Part shown: in pieces, positions 50,037 through 61,945 of the stretch
Layout: every line of letters starts with the position of its first letter
Position numbering within the stretch: position 1 is the stretch's first letter
Assembly: GCA_011009095.1 (NCBI GenBank)
Contig: VTPC01090570.1
Span: forward strand, 439,479 to 503,478
Length of the DNA: 64,000 bases
Direction: 5' to 3'
Origin: Ignelater luminosus
Lineage: Eukaryota; Arthropoda; Insecta; Coleoptera; Elateridae
Notes under the pieces: generated by a model
Told to the model about the DNA's origin: nothing
What the model saw: the letters and a program-made list of their open reading frames with translations, nothing else
The model's database searches: none
Translations under genes and position numbers: made by a program

Positions 50037-51700
50037 CAGGACCGTAGCCAGAATTATATAATTGAAGGGGCACACTCTTTACCTGGAGGTGCTTACGGTT
50101 TTATGAGATAAATAAGAAATATCTAACTAAGGGATTTCTTTAACATAACTTTTAATTGGATTGGTATAGATACATGTTACCGTTCAAGTGAAGACTTGGA
50201 TTGTTTATGCACCAACTAGATAATATGCTTTAAAGTCAAATGAAAACTACATTATTTTATTTATTCATTGTTATGTTACATGTATGCATACATAAAGTAC
50301 TTAGAGGAAATTGCAAATTGTTATTGCGGTGAAAATTTTCTGAACTACTTTATAAAATAAATTTAGATAAAATTAAGAAATACATAATTATAACTAATAT
50401 TATCTACACAGGTGATCATTGCCCATATATAAACTAAGAAAATACAGGTGAGCAGAAAGTCTCGTTATCTAGTCAACTGGGAACCTTTATATTAACAAGA
50501 ATATTACATTATGTAGCACAGTTGACTAGATAACAAGACTTTCTGTTCAAAGTCAATCTTGTTGGTTCTTTCTTTTTCAAATGCCAGAAGAACCAAGTTT
50601 GCCAATCGCTGATGCTTCACAGATAGCTGTACTGTATCCAATGGTCCGTGCACTAGCAAGTAATCTGTAGGTTTCTTCAAAAGCAACCCTTTGTTTATAT
50701 GTCCCTTCAAAGATGTCGCAATCCTTAAACTTTTGGATATATGTTTTTGCAACCGCCCACTCTTCTATTGACAGTATAGAAATTCCAAAGGAAGAAAGAT
50801 ATTTAACTTTTTCATAATCCGACAATTCTTCTGCTGCCGTTAATGCTTCCAATAGATCCGTATTATTAGTGAATCTACGTTCTAACTCTGTCAAAATTCT
50901 CACGGTTGTTTCTGTCTTTTGTACCATCTGCAAGCACTGTAAACCAGGGTAAGTCTGCATTCTTTATATCATCAATGATGATTTCACGAACGCAGTTTGC
51001 CAAAACTTGTATCGCATCATTTTGTATTTCTGGTGACAAATAAGTTGCATTTTTCGATATAAGTCTGTAACAATCTGCTAACTTAGGGTCTTTATACAAT
51101 GCATATTCAAATAAGTTTTTAAACAAACTTTGCTCTTTGTGTTCTTCGATGTGGTAAGTTTCTCTTAAAGGTAACTCATTTACAGCAAGAAACTGTATAA
51201 TTTCAGCTACCGATGTTAGATAATAACAATTCCTCTTAAGAACGTCCTCATTTACTAGTGTAGAAACAGTTTGTCCTGCATCTTGCCGCATTTGTTTTTC
51301 TTTCCACATCACCATTGCTGTCAGATGCGTTTTTGAAGTATCATGTCTCTGGAAACTTTTTGATTTCTCTAAAGCCGTTTCCATTCCTTGCCGAAACAAC
51401 GCCCTTTGGTATTTTTTGGACACGATTGTAATTTTATTTGAATTATAGCTTCATTCATCTTTTGTTGCGATATCCGTAGGCGCTTTTGCACTGCTATATT
51501 GATATTGTTTTTTTAATCTCCTTAGGATGAGGACGTTCGCTGGAACTAGTACTGGGAATACACAATTTCTCAGTTGAGCTCGTACTTGGAAGAATACGGT
51601 TATCATCTTGAGATCTTTCAGATTTTCGTGTTTCAGTAACTGTTGTAAAATATAAATCGATTGTTCTTTTATTCATATTTCTAATAAAACTAACTACTGA
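50037..51700 (-). pseudogene. hAT transposase relic (DUF4371 type) with internal deletion and intact 3' end
   Basis: Minus strand: a Ser-rich N-terminus (LPSTSSTEKLCIPSTSSSER), then KSKSFQRHDTSKTHLTAMVM, NEDVLKRNCYYLTSVAEIIQ and FLAVNELPLRETYHIEEHKE (DUF4371 of ZMYM1-like hAT proteins), ending DLPWFTVLADGTKDRNNREN. It then jumps directly to C-terminal sequence: VRILTELERRF, YRLLASARTIGYSTAICEAS, and the dimerisation end RLANLVLLAFEKERTNKIDF. Most of the catalytic middle is therefore deleted, and there are frameshifts near 50750 and 50880. The terminal CAGGACCGTAGCCAGAATTA at 50037 is hAT-like and marks the element's 3' end. Confidence 0.85.
50453..50545. repeat. Hairpin insertion at the C-terminal end of the minus-strand hAT relic
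   Basis: Arms 50453-50478 and 50520-50545 are inverted with one mismatch in 26 bases (inner word TTATCTAGTCAACT). The right arm overlaps the last codons of the relic ORF. It may be a small MITE or a subterminal hairpin of the hAT element. Confidence 0.75.
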
Positions 51701-52569
51701 CTAACATCATAAAACTAGAAATTTGAATGTCTGTACGCCTTTTTTTTCTATTTCAAACTTTCAGGGGCCCACTTTTTACAAGCTGCTTTTTAAGAATCAT
51801 GGGATTAGTTCTTTAGAATGTATTTAGTTACATTATGTAGTAATGATCATTTTATTTTTTTGTAATACATGCTACCACTATTCTAAAATTAGCGAATATA
51901 GTAGAAAGAAAAGTTAAGAAATAAACTTCCAGCAAACTCCAAACATCACTTTTATGACTCGTACAAAAATTTGTAAAATTTATTTTATTAGAAGATGTTG
52001 CCGCCCGGTTTTTAAATACCGACAAGTCAAAAGCAATATTTTAGTAAACTCTGTCCCTTATCCCTTAAAAATCGTAAAATTTATTACTGACCGTACTAAA
52101 AATTGCCAGAAATGTTAAAAGAAGTGTGAAGAATCTTTCACTATAATTAAACAAAACTTTCGAGAACCTTGGCAGTAACATTATATTATAAGAAAAAGCA
52201 ATAAAGCAATAAATAACAAATGTGCAGTAACAGTACGAATTGGATTTTTATTGAATTTATGACTGACAGCAGGAGGACACAAGTTTTATAATGGTCAACA
52301 AATGTCTAGAATTCTCGTATTTTAAGAAAAGTGACAAAAGAGGGTTTAAGGGGTGGGTATACACAGCTCGGCACGTGGTTAGTTTTAAAAGGAATGTCCT
52401 ATAAATCTCCATACTTTAATAAATCACACAAAAAATAAATATAGTTGTAGGCGACTATGAAGTTTCATATAACCTTCTATTGATTACTGTATTTTGATCT
52501 AATAAATATTTAAAGCTCGTGATAATAATGCTGTTTGGAAACTTTACATTGTATGTATTAATATTAATT

Positions 52570-53520
52570 TCCATGCAGGTAAATAAGTGTAAAGAATGGG
52601 TTAATGATGAAGTTAGGGAATGAATCAAAAAATTGAAAGATTTCTATATTTTTAGATATAAGAATATTCATTTGGAACAGCAATACCGGGCTGCAAAAAC
52701 AGAACATAAAAGACTTGTTGCAAGAACAAAGAAAGAGTACTATCAAAATAAAATATCTAACTCTGATAATATAAATAAAACCACTAGCTAATAAAGGTTC
52801 AAAAAGGGAAAACAGAAATTTCGACATAATATTAATAATGATGAAATACATAAAAATCCCCAAGAAATTGCAAATATGTAAAAAGTTACCAATTTACAAA
52901 AAAGGTAATGCTAAACTGAGAGAGAACTACCGACCAATATCTTTAACTTCAGCCTTTTCTAGGGTTTTTGAACATGCATACTTAAGGAGACTCCATGATT
53001 TCATTAATAAAATATTTTATCAAATAGCCAACATGGGTTTATTGTTGGTAAGAGCACTGACACAGCTATGTTTTCTTTTTATGAAAGAATTATGAATTTC
53101 ATTGACTTGGGTGAGTGTCTAGTAGCCATATTCTGCGACCTAGTCGGGCCTTTGACTGCGTTAATCATAACATTTTAATAACGAAAAGAGAAACAGCTCT
53201 TAACTGGTTGACATCTTTCTTGGAAGGGCGCACACAGTATGTTTCAATCAAACATTACAACAGCGGATCAGTAAGAGACACTATCTCCCATCAGACAGAA
53301 ATTAACATTGGAGGCATCTGGATGCGACACTTTCAAGTGCTAACATTACAATGTACGCAGACGTTACAAGCATAATCGTATCTGATAGCTCACCTCTCAT
53401 GATGGAGCAGAAATGTAATGCCACATTGAAAAGTTTATGGGAGTGGTTTTGTAGTAATCTTTATCTAAACTTCCAAAAAACTCATTTTATTAATTTCCAT
53501 GTTTAATAAACTACCAGACC
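52570..53520 (+). pseudogene. Jockey/CR1-like LINE reverse transcriptase relic
   Basis: Plus-strand frames in order: QYRAAKTEHKRLVARTKKEY (linker before RT), LPIYKKGNAKLRENYRPISL and TSAFSRVFEHAYLRRLHDFI (RT fingers), HGFIVGKSTDTAMFSFYERI, AIFCDLVGPFDCVNHNILI (palm, catalytic Asp kept in FCDL), ALNWLTSFLEGRTQYVSIKH, then MYADVTSIIVSDSS. The last is the YADD box with its second Asp changed to Val. FNKLPDPIKKIDKPF at 53505-53550 resembles the C-terminal tail of such ORFs, implying an internal deletion before it. Frameshifts separate most blocks. Confidence 0.85.
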
Positions 53521-53559
53521 CAATTAAGAAAATAGATAAGCCATTTACTCCGTGGATAC

Positions 53560-54753
53560 TGTGGGGCAAAAAATTTTCAAAAAAACCTCAGGCAATACGA
53601 ATTTGTGATTTTTTGGTTTTTTGGTATTCTGTTTTGGAAAAAATTAATAAAGTAAATCTTTTGCTACAAAAGAAGAATGTGACAGTTGATATAGCCTGCA
53701 AAAATATTAAAGGATTACTGGAAGAAATCAAGAATTACAGAAACAATTGTTTTGCTAAAACTGAGAGTATTGCTAAGGATGTATGCCAGAATTGTGATAT
53801 TCCTATAGAACTTAAAGAAGGGCGCAAAAGGAAAATCAAAAGAATGCCTGGAGAGCTTGGAACAGACTCTAACTTGACTCCAGATGTCAAACAAAGGCAA
53901 ATAATACTTGTGGATTCCATAACATTCAAATTATGTGATCCCTACGAAAAGTTAAATGAACTCTCAGCTGATTTTTAATTTTTAAATGGTGCGTCGTTTT
54001 TAAAGATGAGCCTCAGTGACACAGAAACGTGTATTAAAGATTTGTGCATAACATATTCGAGAAACTTAGATCCCGTAGAGTTTCTGCAAGAAGCTGAAAG
54101 TCTCAGATTCTAGGCTCAGGAGCTTTTTAAATTTCAAAGCCAATCTCCTTTTGAAATATTTCAAAATTTCAATAAATCTGATTTACTTGTTGAGTATCCC
54201 AATTTTTCTACCTGCTGTGTGAAAGTTCGTTTTCCAAATGAAAACTAATTAAAAACTTTTTAAGATCGGCTATATCTCAAGAAAGACTGTCTCATACAGC
54301 CCTAATCTCCATAGAGAAGTCCATCGCAGACTCTACTATATCATTTGAAACATATATTTCAGAATTTGCAGTACAGAAAGCAAGAAAAGTTTGTATCTGA
54401 AATAATTATTTTAACTAATAATTTAAATTTTCAGATGTGCAAGTTGTTAAGTTCCTATAGGTATAATATTTTTGTGTTCCTATGTTTACTATTATTATAG
54501 AAGTGTGTATTAGAATTGTGTTTTATGCTTTTTCCGCTTTTTTATTGTTCTGATTTATTTCCAGTTTTTTTGTTATTTTCATATGTAGGCAATTAATTAA
54601 TTAATTGTAAAACAGCCGATTAAAAGATGGCGAATTTAATTTTAAATAAAACTTCGTACAGTAAAATAGATTTTCTTTCACTATTAGTGCACGGGGGAGG
54701 GGCGCAAAAATGTCGACTTGCCTATTGTAAAATTCTGCCTAGCTACGGGCCTG
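53560..54753 (+). pseudogene. Second hAT transposase relic (ZMYM1-like C-terminal half) with intact 3' end
   Basis: A frame to 53978 reads YSVLEKINKVNLLLQKKNVT, KNIKGLLEEIKNYRNNCFAK, CQNCDIPIELKEGRKRKIKR and QRQIILVDSITFKL, the conserved middle of ZMYM1/52-kDa-repressor-like hAT transposases. After a break, 54006-54110 gives LCITYSRNLDPVEFLQEAES and about 54250-54400 gives the hATC dimerisation end (IKNFLRSAISQERLSHTALI-like, then ISEFAVQKARKVCI) in several frames. The element terminates at 54753 with an inverted CAGGCCCGTAGCTAGGCAGA. The 5' half is replaced by LINE sequence. Confidence 0.85.
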
Positions 54754-55123
54754 TGGTGAATGGCTAAATAAAAACTTCTGCCTATTTCAGATACCACCAC
54801 ACCAAATGTGATTCAAATATTCTGTGCAAAAGCTTCCTAATATACCTCGACTTTTTTTTTATTTTGTCCTAGTAAAATCCTAAAATAATTTTCAAAAATC
54901 ATTCAAAAGGAATCATTAAGGCATTTGTCTTGATCAAGCTCTTGAATATTATTCATTGAAAATTTTATAAATTAAGCATTCATTTATTTTATCTAAAGTA
55001 CTTGATTAAAATGGCATCGTGCCTTCACTTCTCTTTTTTATTTTGAGCACCTTATTATACCTTATTTTAGACAACAACAAAAACACTGAGACGAGAATTT
55101 TCGCAGAGAAGCTAAATAAGCAA
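54754..55123. other. Intergenic, upstream of tRNA
   Basis: No feature supported. Confidence 0.35.
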
Positions 55124-55196
55124 GCCCCTGTGGCCTAATGGATAAGGCATCGGCCTCCTAAGCCGAGGATTGTGGGTTCAAGTCCCACCAGGGGTA
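55124..55196 (+). tRNA. tRNA-Arg (anticodon CCT, decodes AGG)
   Basis: The sequence folds as a full cloverleaf. Acceptor arms are GCCCCTG and CAGGGGT (one G-U at the tip). The anticodon stem TCGGC/GCCGA encloses loop CTCCTAA, giving anticodon CCT. The T arm is GTGGG-TTCAAGT-CCCAC. The A box (TGGCCTAATGG) and B box (GGTTCAAGTCC) match RNA polymerase III promoters. A T-run starting about five bases downstream (ATTTTTTTT) serves as terminator. No intron, and CCA is not encoded, as expected in eukaryotes. Confidence 0.97.
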
Positions 55197-55200
55197 CAAG

Positions 55201-55209
55201 ATTTTTTTT
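55201..55209 (+). terminator. Pol III terminator of tRNA-Arg
   Basis: An uninterrupted T-run immediately 3' of the tRNA, the standard RNA polymerase III stop. Confidence 0.85.
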
Positions 55210-58200
55210 AGACATCTATAATTGAAGTCTTGCGTATCTAGGAAACTGAAAAATCTATCGTACTGAATATTTCATTTGTGGTATATAAACAAATAAAACA
55301 CTTAGAAGTTAAATATGAACCGTCCAATAACAGGTACATCACAGCGATTATTCTACTCGTGCTGAATTAGTTAATGAAGCTTGTTTATGTAATTATTTCG
55401 ACTATTTGACAATTTTGCGCAAAATGCACCATTTCTCTACGTTATCTCCTTCATCGTGAAATATATTTTTGCTCAAGCATTTGTAATCGGTGTAAAGCAA
55501 AATAACATCCTTGTATGTTTGATCTTTTTGTTATCAAAGAAACATGATAGTCAAGAAGCTTCTAATTTTGTAAGACAACAAAAAAACTCTAGAAGAAATC
55601 AGTTGATAAAATTCCAGTACCTTTGTGGTTGTGGTTTGATTGTAGATGACTCCACATGATATCTCCCCACAAATAACAATTTTTTGACAAAAACAAATTT
55701 CAAATTGGCCTACAACCTTACAGCACAGAACGTTTCGTTTTGGTGATAAAATAAATGCAACCCGTAAAACTAAGTCTTATTTAAGGGCTAAGAGTTATAG
55801 CCAATATGCCAAGTATTTACTATTTGACAATAGCAAATCCTGCTATAATACCTAAGTAAAGTTGTTACAATTGTGGATTTTTAAAGACTTTGGTTAGTGG
55901 CCCTAGTTAGCTTTCAGGCTAGCCTTGGTAGTGCCCAAAAGTATGAGCATTTAGAGAGTTTTAAGATTTTGTGTGCTAAGAAGCAAACGTTTCTACTTCT
56001 CGGACGTTTATGACGCTACTGAACCATATGGGCTCTTTTGATAAAATTTCCGATGATAACTAAACCTCTAAAGCTGGCTTGAGAAAACTATTCTGGATTA
56101 TTAAGTTTGGATGAGATTGTCTTAGTCTGTGTTCCATCAGGACAAAAGCGTTGTTTGGTTATCTGAATTGTGGTGTTTTCTTTGCGACCAACCGAGGTGC
56201 TAAGGACAGTTAGCAGTATTGTCGGATTCTAACTTTGCCTAAAAAATTATATTTATAACATTCCTTTCTTTCAAGAATATCTGCAATATCCTTAGTTTCT
56301 TGATGTGGTTTTCGGTGCCTGTATTTATTACATTTAGAACAAGATGGAGCGGTAGATTGTTATTCAAGACGACCTTTGGCATGGGATCTTTTTCATCGCA
56401 GTATGACAAAATCGTAGAAATAGTTTTTGAATAGATTTGTATCAAAATCGATTAAACTGTAAACTTTCAATCTTATGTTGCAAAAATAGCTGATAAGCTG
56501 ACCAGATTTCCCGTACCAGTAGAAAGTAACTCAGGTCATTACAAAATCATTCACTTAACACTTTTTGAAAAACGCTGTTTTTTGAAGAATATCATACCAA
56601 CAGTAATGGTAGTGTTTAAAACTGAACATTCGTGGTCTTTAGTTTGCTGTAAATGATCTAATATGACTAAGCTGAATATTTGTCAACAAGGGAACAAATT
56701 GTCACAGAATGTACTCATTATTCTTCTATGTTGCCTTCCTGCAATAAACGGTAACCATCCGTTACAGATGCTAAGATTAATGCAGACAACGACCCTAATT
56801 TATTCGTGCTAGAAGGTTTAATCTTCTGTAAATTATTTTATTTCTTGAGAAAAATGAAGTTCAGTTTTTTTTCATCAAAATTAGAAATTGTTGCCTTTGT
56901 TAAGTATAGAACAGTAATTATTACTTTATTTTTTTTTAAATAATAAGAGTCAAGAAGAATTACTTAAAAAACAATTTTCTATTGTGAATAATTAATAACA
57001 ATAACTAATGTAATGATTTCTTAATAGTACCTAGTTTTGAATGGCATTAGGGGAGTATTCAATTCACCCTCTTACTCTCCATTTACCAATATCTATTAAA
57101 GAAAAAGCGGGCATATTATTTAGATAAAAAAAATAACGTACACTCCTGTGAATTAAAGTTAACAGCCTTTTTTTGTTAGATAAATGTTTTGTTCTCTTGT
57201 TTCCTTGAGAATAATTATTCTTATACAGCCTTACGCCTACAACTTACTAGTAGTAATTCAACTTATCATTAGTGATAGAATGTCGTGATAATAAGCGAAA
57301 TTAGAAACTACGTAAAAAGAAAACTCTAGAAGGGTGTCGTTTATCTTGTCTGGTTTTATAAAGAAGATACTTAACACGTTTGAAAAATCATTTTGATTTT
57401 ATACAATTAAAATCTCATTGAGTTCATCATAGTTCATTCTAAAATGAAATATTTAATTGAAATTTTGATTTTTGTAAGGAAATATTCAAGATTAGCAATT
57501 TAGTAGGAATTCTAATATTCTCAACAATGCATGCAAAATCAATAGCAAAATGAAGTAATCTAGATTGAACATTTTACAATTTTCTTTTGTTAATGTTTTT
57601 ATACAGTGTGTCTCTGAAAAGTCAGAATATTTTAGGGAATATTTGTTTGGAGTATTAGTTATTATTATTATTTTTCTATGTTGTTATTAATTTAATAAAG
57701 TATTTAAGGATCATTATCTGTTTGAAAATTCTAAATAAGAGAGACTGTTTCGTCTTTTGCGAGACGCTTCCCATTTAATAAAAAAACTAATTCCGGAATT
57801 GAACCGTGTTATATTGAGAGAAAACAGAAAAAACTTCAATGTCTCGATCAAATAATATGAAAGGTCTTCTCAGGAGTAAAGGAAGTACGATGGTTGATCA
57901 CAGCAAAGATATAACGGGTAATTAGGAGGAAGGGCAAGGTAATTCAATATCTTAACTACATCGGAGACAAAATGTTTTTCGGAAGTCGTGGTTTTTTTGG
58001 CCATAAAAGGGTTTGTTTTTAGAATCCCACTTTAAAATACAAAATTAGTTAGGTGTGTTGCAAATATTGTTAGTCTATTGCTTATTTTTTTTATTTTATA
58101 GAAGCGGGGGAATAGAAAAGGGTAAGTAAATATATTTCTTAATAAAATATGTTAGAGTTAGAGGTCGTCCACTACTAAACGTTTTATAGTACCAACGACA

Positions 58201-59880
58201 GTAGAAAGTCACTTTATCGGGGAATTCCATGTAAATTTCTTTAACCAATCCAATTGTTCTCTGAATAACAATTTTCAAACAGAGATAAATCTATTTAATC
58301 AAAACAATCTTAACACAGTCCATTTCAAGAATGACATGAAACGATTCTGATGCAGCTTACGATTATCAACATATTACTACTAAAAATTTAATTGTTTGGA
58401 TGGAAAATCGATTTTCTGAACTATCAATTTTGAAAATTCGCAACGAAGATATTTATTAACAGATTTATTGGAACAAAGTTTGTCTTAAATTTTTGTTGTT
58501 CGCACCCATCTTGTAAAAATTCAGTTATTTATTATAACAGCATGATTCATTTAATATCTAGTTAGTTTGGAGTTAATTAACTTCAATAAAGAACTATTCT
58601 GCATAAGATTTTGACAATAAAAAATGCTCTAAATTCAAATTTTATCAAATACAAGAATGTCACACAATGATATAGCAGTAGGATGTTTCAAAAACAAGAG
58701 TGCAACATTTTAAAGAAAAAGAATACTCATAAAAGAAAAAGAATATTCATTCTTTGAAATAGTTCAGTTTCTTCAACATCTTGGTATAGTCAGAAAATGA
58801 TAATAAAAACTGCATTTCCGATACAACCTTATTAGCTAGGAGACTACCGTGGCACTCGATTTTAAAACACTCCACATATTTTCTGGAATAAAGTATTGAA
58901 TACGATCGCTTCCAAATTATTGGACTGCAGTTAGACGATTATGTATCAATGCTAGTTACCAATAACGTGCATCAGGAAATTATAAACCGCAAGGATTTTA
59001 AGAGTTTAGACCGCAAAAGTATTCGAAGTGAGCTGATTTTCTGTACTTATGCGGTAGATAGAATTCGCATTAAAGATAAAAAATGTTTTGTTTCATTCTT
59101 CAATTGCCTTCAGTTTACAAATCTCTCTGCAATATTATTTACAGAAGAAAACCTTTTAAGTGAGAAAAGAGAGTATATTTAGAATATCTCAAAGCAATGT
59201 ACCTTTGACTACTAATTGTAAGTTGAATTACTATTTGGACAAGATAGAATGATGGTTAGAGAATTTGCCTAAAAATTACAAATACACAAAAATCATTAAA
59301 GTGTATCAATTACATTTTGAACAGGTTAATTGAATTATATGTGATACGTGTATAGCCTACACCGTCATTTGTTCTTGTCGGAGGGTAAACGTTTTAAAAC
59401 TCCTTGTCATTAATTTCAATTATGCGACAAATAAATTGTAAATTCTTTGATTTAAATCTTTTTAATAGTTTTGTAACTACTTGCTGTTACAACCCTCAAC
59501 TCCTTTGGGGATAATTTTTCAGAAAATGATATTAGAGATTTAAATAACTCACCCCTAATTCATACAAATGCCAGATTAATTGGAAACCATAACTAATCAG
59601 TAATCACGTAGCATTGTTCAAATGACATCAAGATATTAATTATTAGGATACTATACACGTGCCACAGTTTAAATAAAGGACATTCTTAATAAAAATATTC
59701 TTTCAACATTAAATTAGTAGCAGTTTTATTAAGCAAATCGAAGAAATCCAATATGCAGATTTATGAACATCAGACAACAATAACAACAAAGTTACATGAC
59801 TTATTTTCCCAAAAAGTCGAAAGCAAAGGATGTCGCAGTCTAAAAAAGTTCTCTAACTGTAATGAATTGAAAGCAACATG
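55210..59880. other. Gene-poor stretch
   Basis: No gene or clear element found. A CAGTGTGTCTCTGAAAAGTC word at 57605 resembles a diverged end of the ACAGGGTGTCCC repeats. Confidence 0.35.
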
Positions 59881-59884
59881 AAAT

Positions 59885-60235
59885 CATATAATGTCACTTA
59901 TCTCATCTTTTTCTGATGTTTCGTTTTCAAGTTAGATGAACAAGTTTATTCTGAAAATTCATAAATTAGAAATTTTTATTTAACTCAATGGATAAAAGCG
60001 ATATTGACATCACTAGTTTAGGAATTAAAGGAGCTGTCACTCAACCCCAACTCTCATTTAAAATCTTCAAGTTGTGGCGTCACCTATGAAGGAAAAAGAA
60101 TCAATATATCTCTTCAGTATGACCTAGTATTTTTCATCTCAATTATAATGTCGTTTATCCCATCTTTCTCCGACGTGCCGTTCTCAAGTTAGATAGGGGC
60201 AATTTACCTCATAAACGCACGGTATATCACTTAAA
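59885..60235 (+). repeat. Direct repeat pair
   Basis: Two diverged direct copies near 59885-59960 and 60145-60220 share ATAATGTC-TTATC-CATCTTT-TC-GA and TTCAAGTTAGAT. The spacing is about 258 bp. Probably two copies of a dispersed repeat. Confidence 0.6.
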
Positions 60236-61096
60236 TTAGCTGCATCATTGTAACACTATCCACATTTATTAAACAAAATTGAATAATTTCCTGTTTGACC
60301 TGCAATTTCCTGAAAATGTGTATAAAATACCGTGATTCACATTATGCATACTCTTTTAGAGGAGAGTAGTGTAGTCATAAAAGATGTAATCTTAAACCAA
60401 CTTTAAACTTCATTGTCTTGCTTTTGATCCCTTGAAAGTAAAACTTTCCTGCAAGGGGATTCTCTGTATTTACTAACACAGTTACTACGATAGTGGCGTA
60501 TCTACCATAACACTAGTAAAACCTTAAGCGTTGCATTTTGATGTAATACGGATGTAGGTATTTATATTGCTTATTCTACGTCTTACTTCGTTTTGTATAT
60601 ACGGTGTTATAATTTTGAAGAGTCATAGTAACTCCCAAACTAAGTTTTTGTCTCCTAATATCCTATAGAGACTATTTTAAAGCGAGTCTTAAATAAAATA
60701 AAAACTGTTATATGTACGACTGCGATCAAGCTATATGAGATTTTGTGAAAAGGCATTAAGTTTTCTTCCATTTGCTTCTTATTTTTTTTTGGCGTCTAAA
60801 CGTAAATAATTGCAAGGATTTTTTTAGCGTTTCAAGAATTTTATTTGGCAGAAAAGTTAACTCATCATGTATTGTGTCACACTGAAAATCGACTAAAACA
60901 AAATCTTGAAGTGGATCACTTGATCACGTGTCTGTTACACATACAAATAATGCCTACGTAAATCCCTATCAAATAATAATTTTTATAATCGTTACTTACA
61001 GCTTCTTTTCAAAGGAAAAATCAGTAGTAGCACTATGATTTATATAACACCCCAATTTTTCATTTTATTCTCAATGAAAAGCAATTCCTGTAAAAT

Positions 61097-61500
61097 CTAC
61101 ATTGGAATCTGCTTCGTTATGAAAATTGTGCTCTGCAATTCAAAAGCAATACTCCCTTTTGAAGTTGAATGCTTGGAAATCTTAAAACAGGTCGCTGTAG
61201 GTGAAAAATAGTCCGGCCTCGAGTCGATACGCTCTCCGTCTGCGGGTGATGCACTGAAGTTGAAAAGTAGGCAGCTAACTCCAACGGCTATTCGACACAG
61301 CAAATCCAACTCCACCTCCATTGTTGCAATTCCAGCCCGAGGCTCTTCGGATGCAACCACTCCATAGTTGCCGAAATTCAACTTCCGTCCGTCACCCCTG
61401 GATAATCCCCTTCCCCTTCCCATCCTTTTCCCGCCAAATTCTCTCGCAGCGCGAATTGCGGGAGGTTGTGTTTTTGAAAAGAACCGTTTGCCCCACCCAC
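61097..61500. other. GC-richer island with overlapping open frames
   Basis: Clearly richer in GC and CpG than its surroundings. The minus strand holds an open frame (61423-61097) containing MEVELDLLCRIAVGVSCLLF, and the plus strand another. Neither resembles a family I know. Position near the exon candidate at 61626-61945 suggests a promoter-proximal or 5' UTR region, but this is inference. Confidence 0.35.
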
Positions 61501-61625
61501 TACCTAACCACCCCTAATTCATTTACATCCGAACTCAATCCACAATTATTTTCAATTATATCCAATTTAAAATCTCCTTTCAATATTATCCTAATAATCC
61601 AATTTCAAAATTAAATATCCTATAC

Positions 61626-61945
61626 CTTTACTGCCAGCTCGTGTTCGTACCGCTTGTGCTCCGTCTCCAATTCGTCGTCCGCATCTAGGTCGAAGAATTC
61701 CACCTCAAATCCAGCATTCCGAAGATCAAGAATCCTCTTCAATCCGCCAACAACAAGAACCGCCGCGACTCCATCATCAACACCGTATCCAATCGCCTCT
61801 CGAGCCTACTTTACTGTCTTGCCTAATGATGAACCAAATAACGGACGCTGCGTTTAGGACCATCAATTTCCAACAGGCTGGAGAGAGGTCGAATGACCTC
61901 TAAAGCCGGTGCCTCTGGCACCAATATCGATGATTTCTGTCTGTC
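61626..61945 (-). other. Candidate exon of an unidentified minus-strand gene
   Basis: On the minus strand a pyrimidine-rich acceptor (CCTATTTTTCAG) precedes 61945, and GTAAAG|GTATAG forms a donor after 61626. The 320-base interval is GC-rich. One frame is open over its last two thirds and reads GYGVDDGVAAVLVVGGLKRI, then LDADDELETEHKRYEHELAV, acidic and coiled-coil-like, with no ATG in that frame. It could be a 5' UTR-containing exon or a non-coding exon. I do not recognise the protein. Confidence 0.35.

Noticed and set aside
58949..59182. 77-codon plus-strand frame
   Set aside because: No family resemblance, no flanking splice sites of quality, and surrounded by non-coding AT-rich DNA.
61654..61857. 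Plus-strand Ser/Arg/Thr-rich frame
   Set aside because: Opposite strand to the splice signals and without known motifs.
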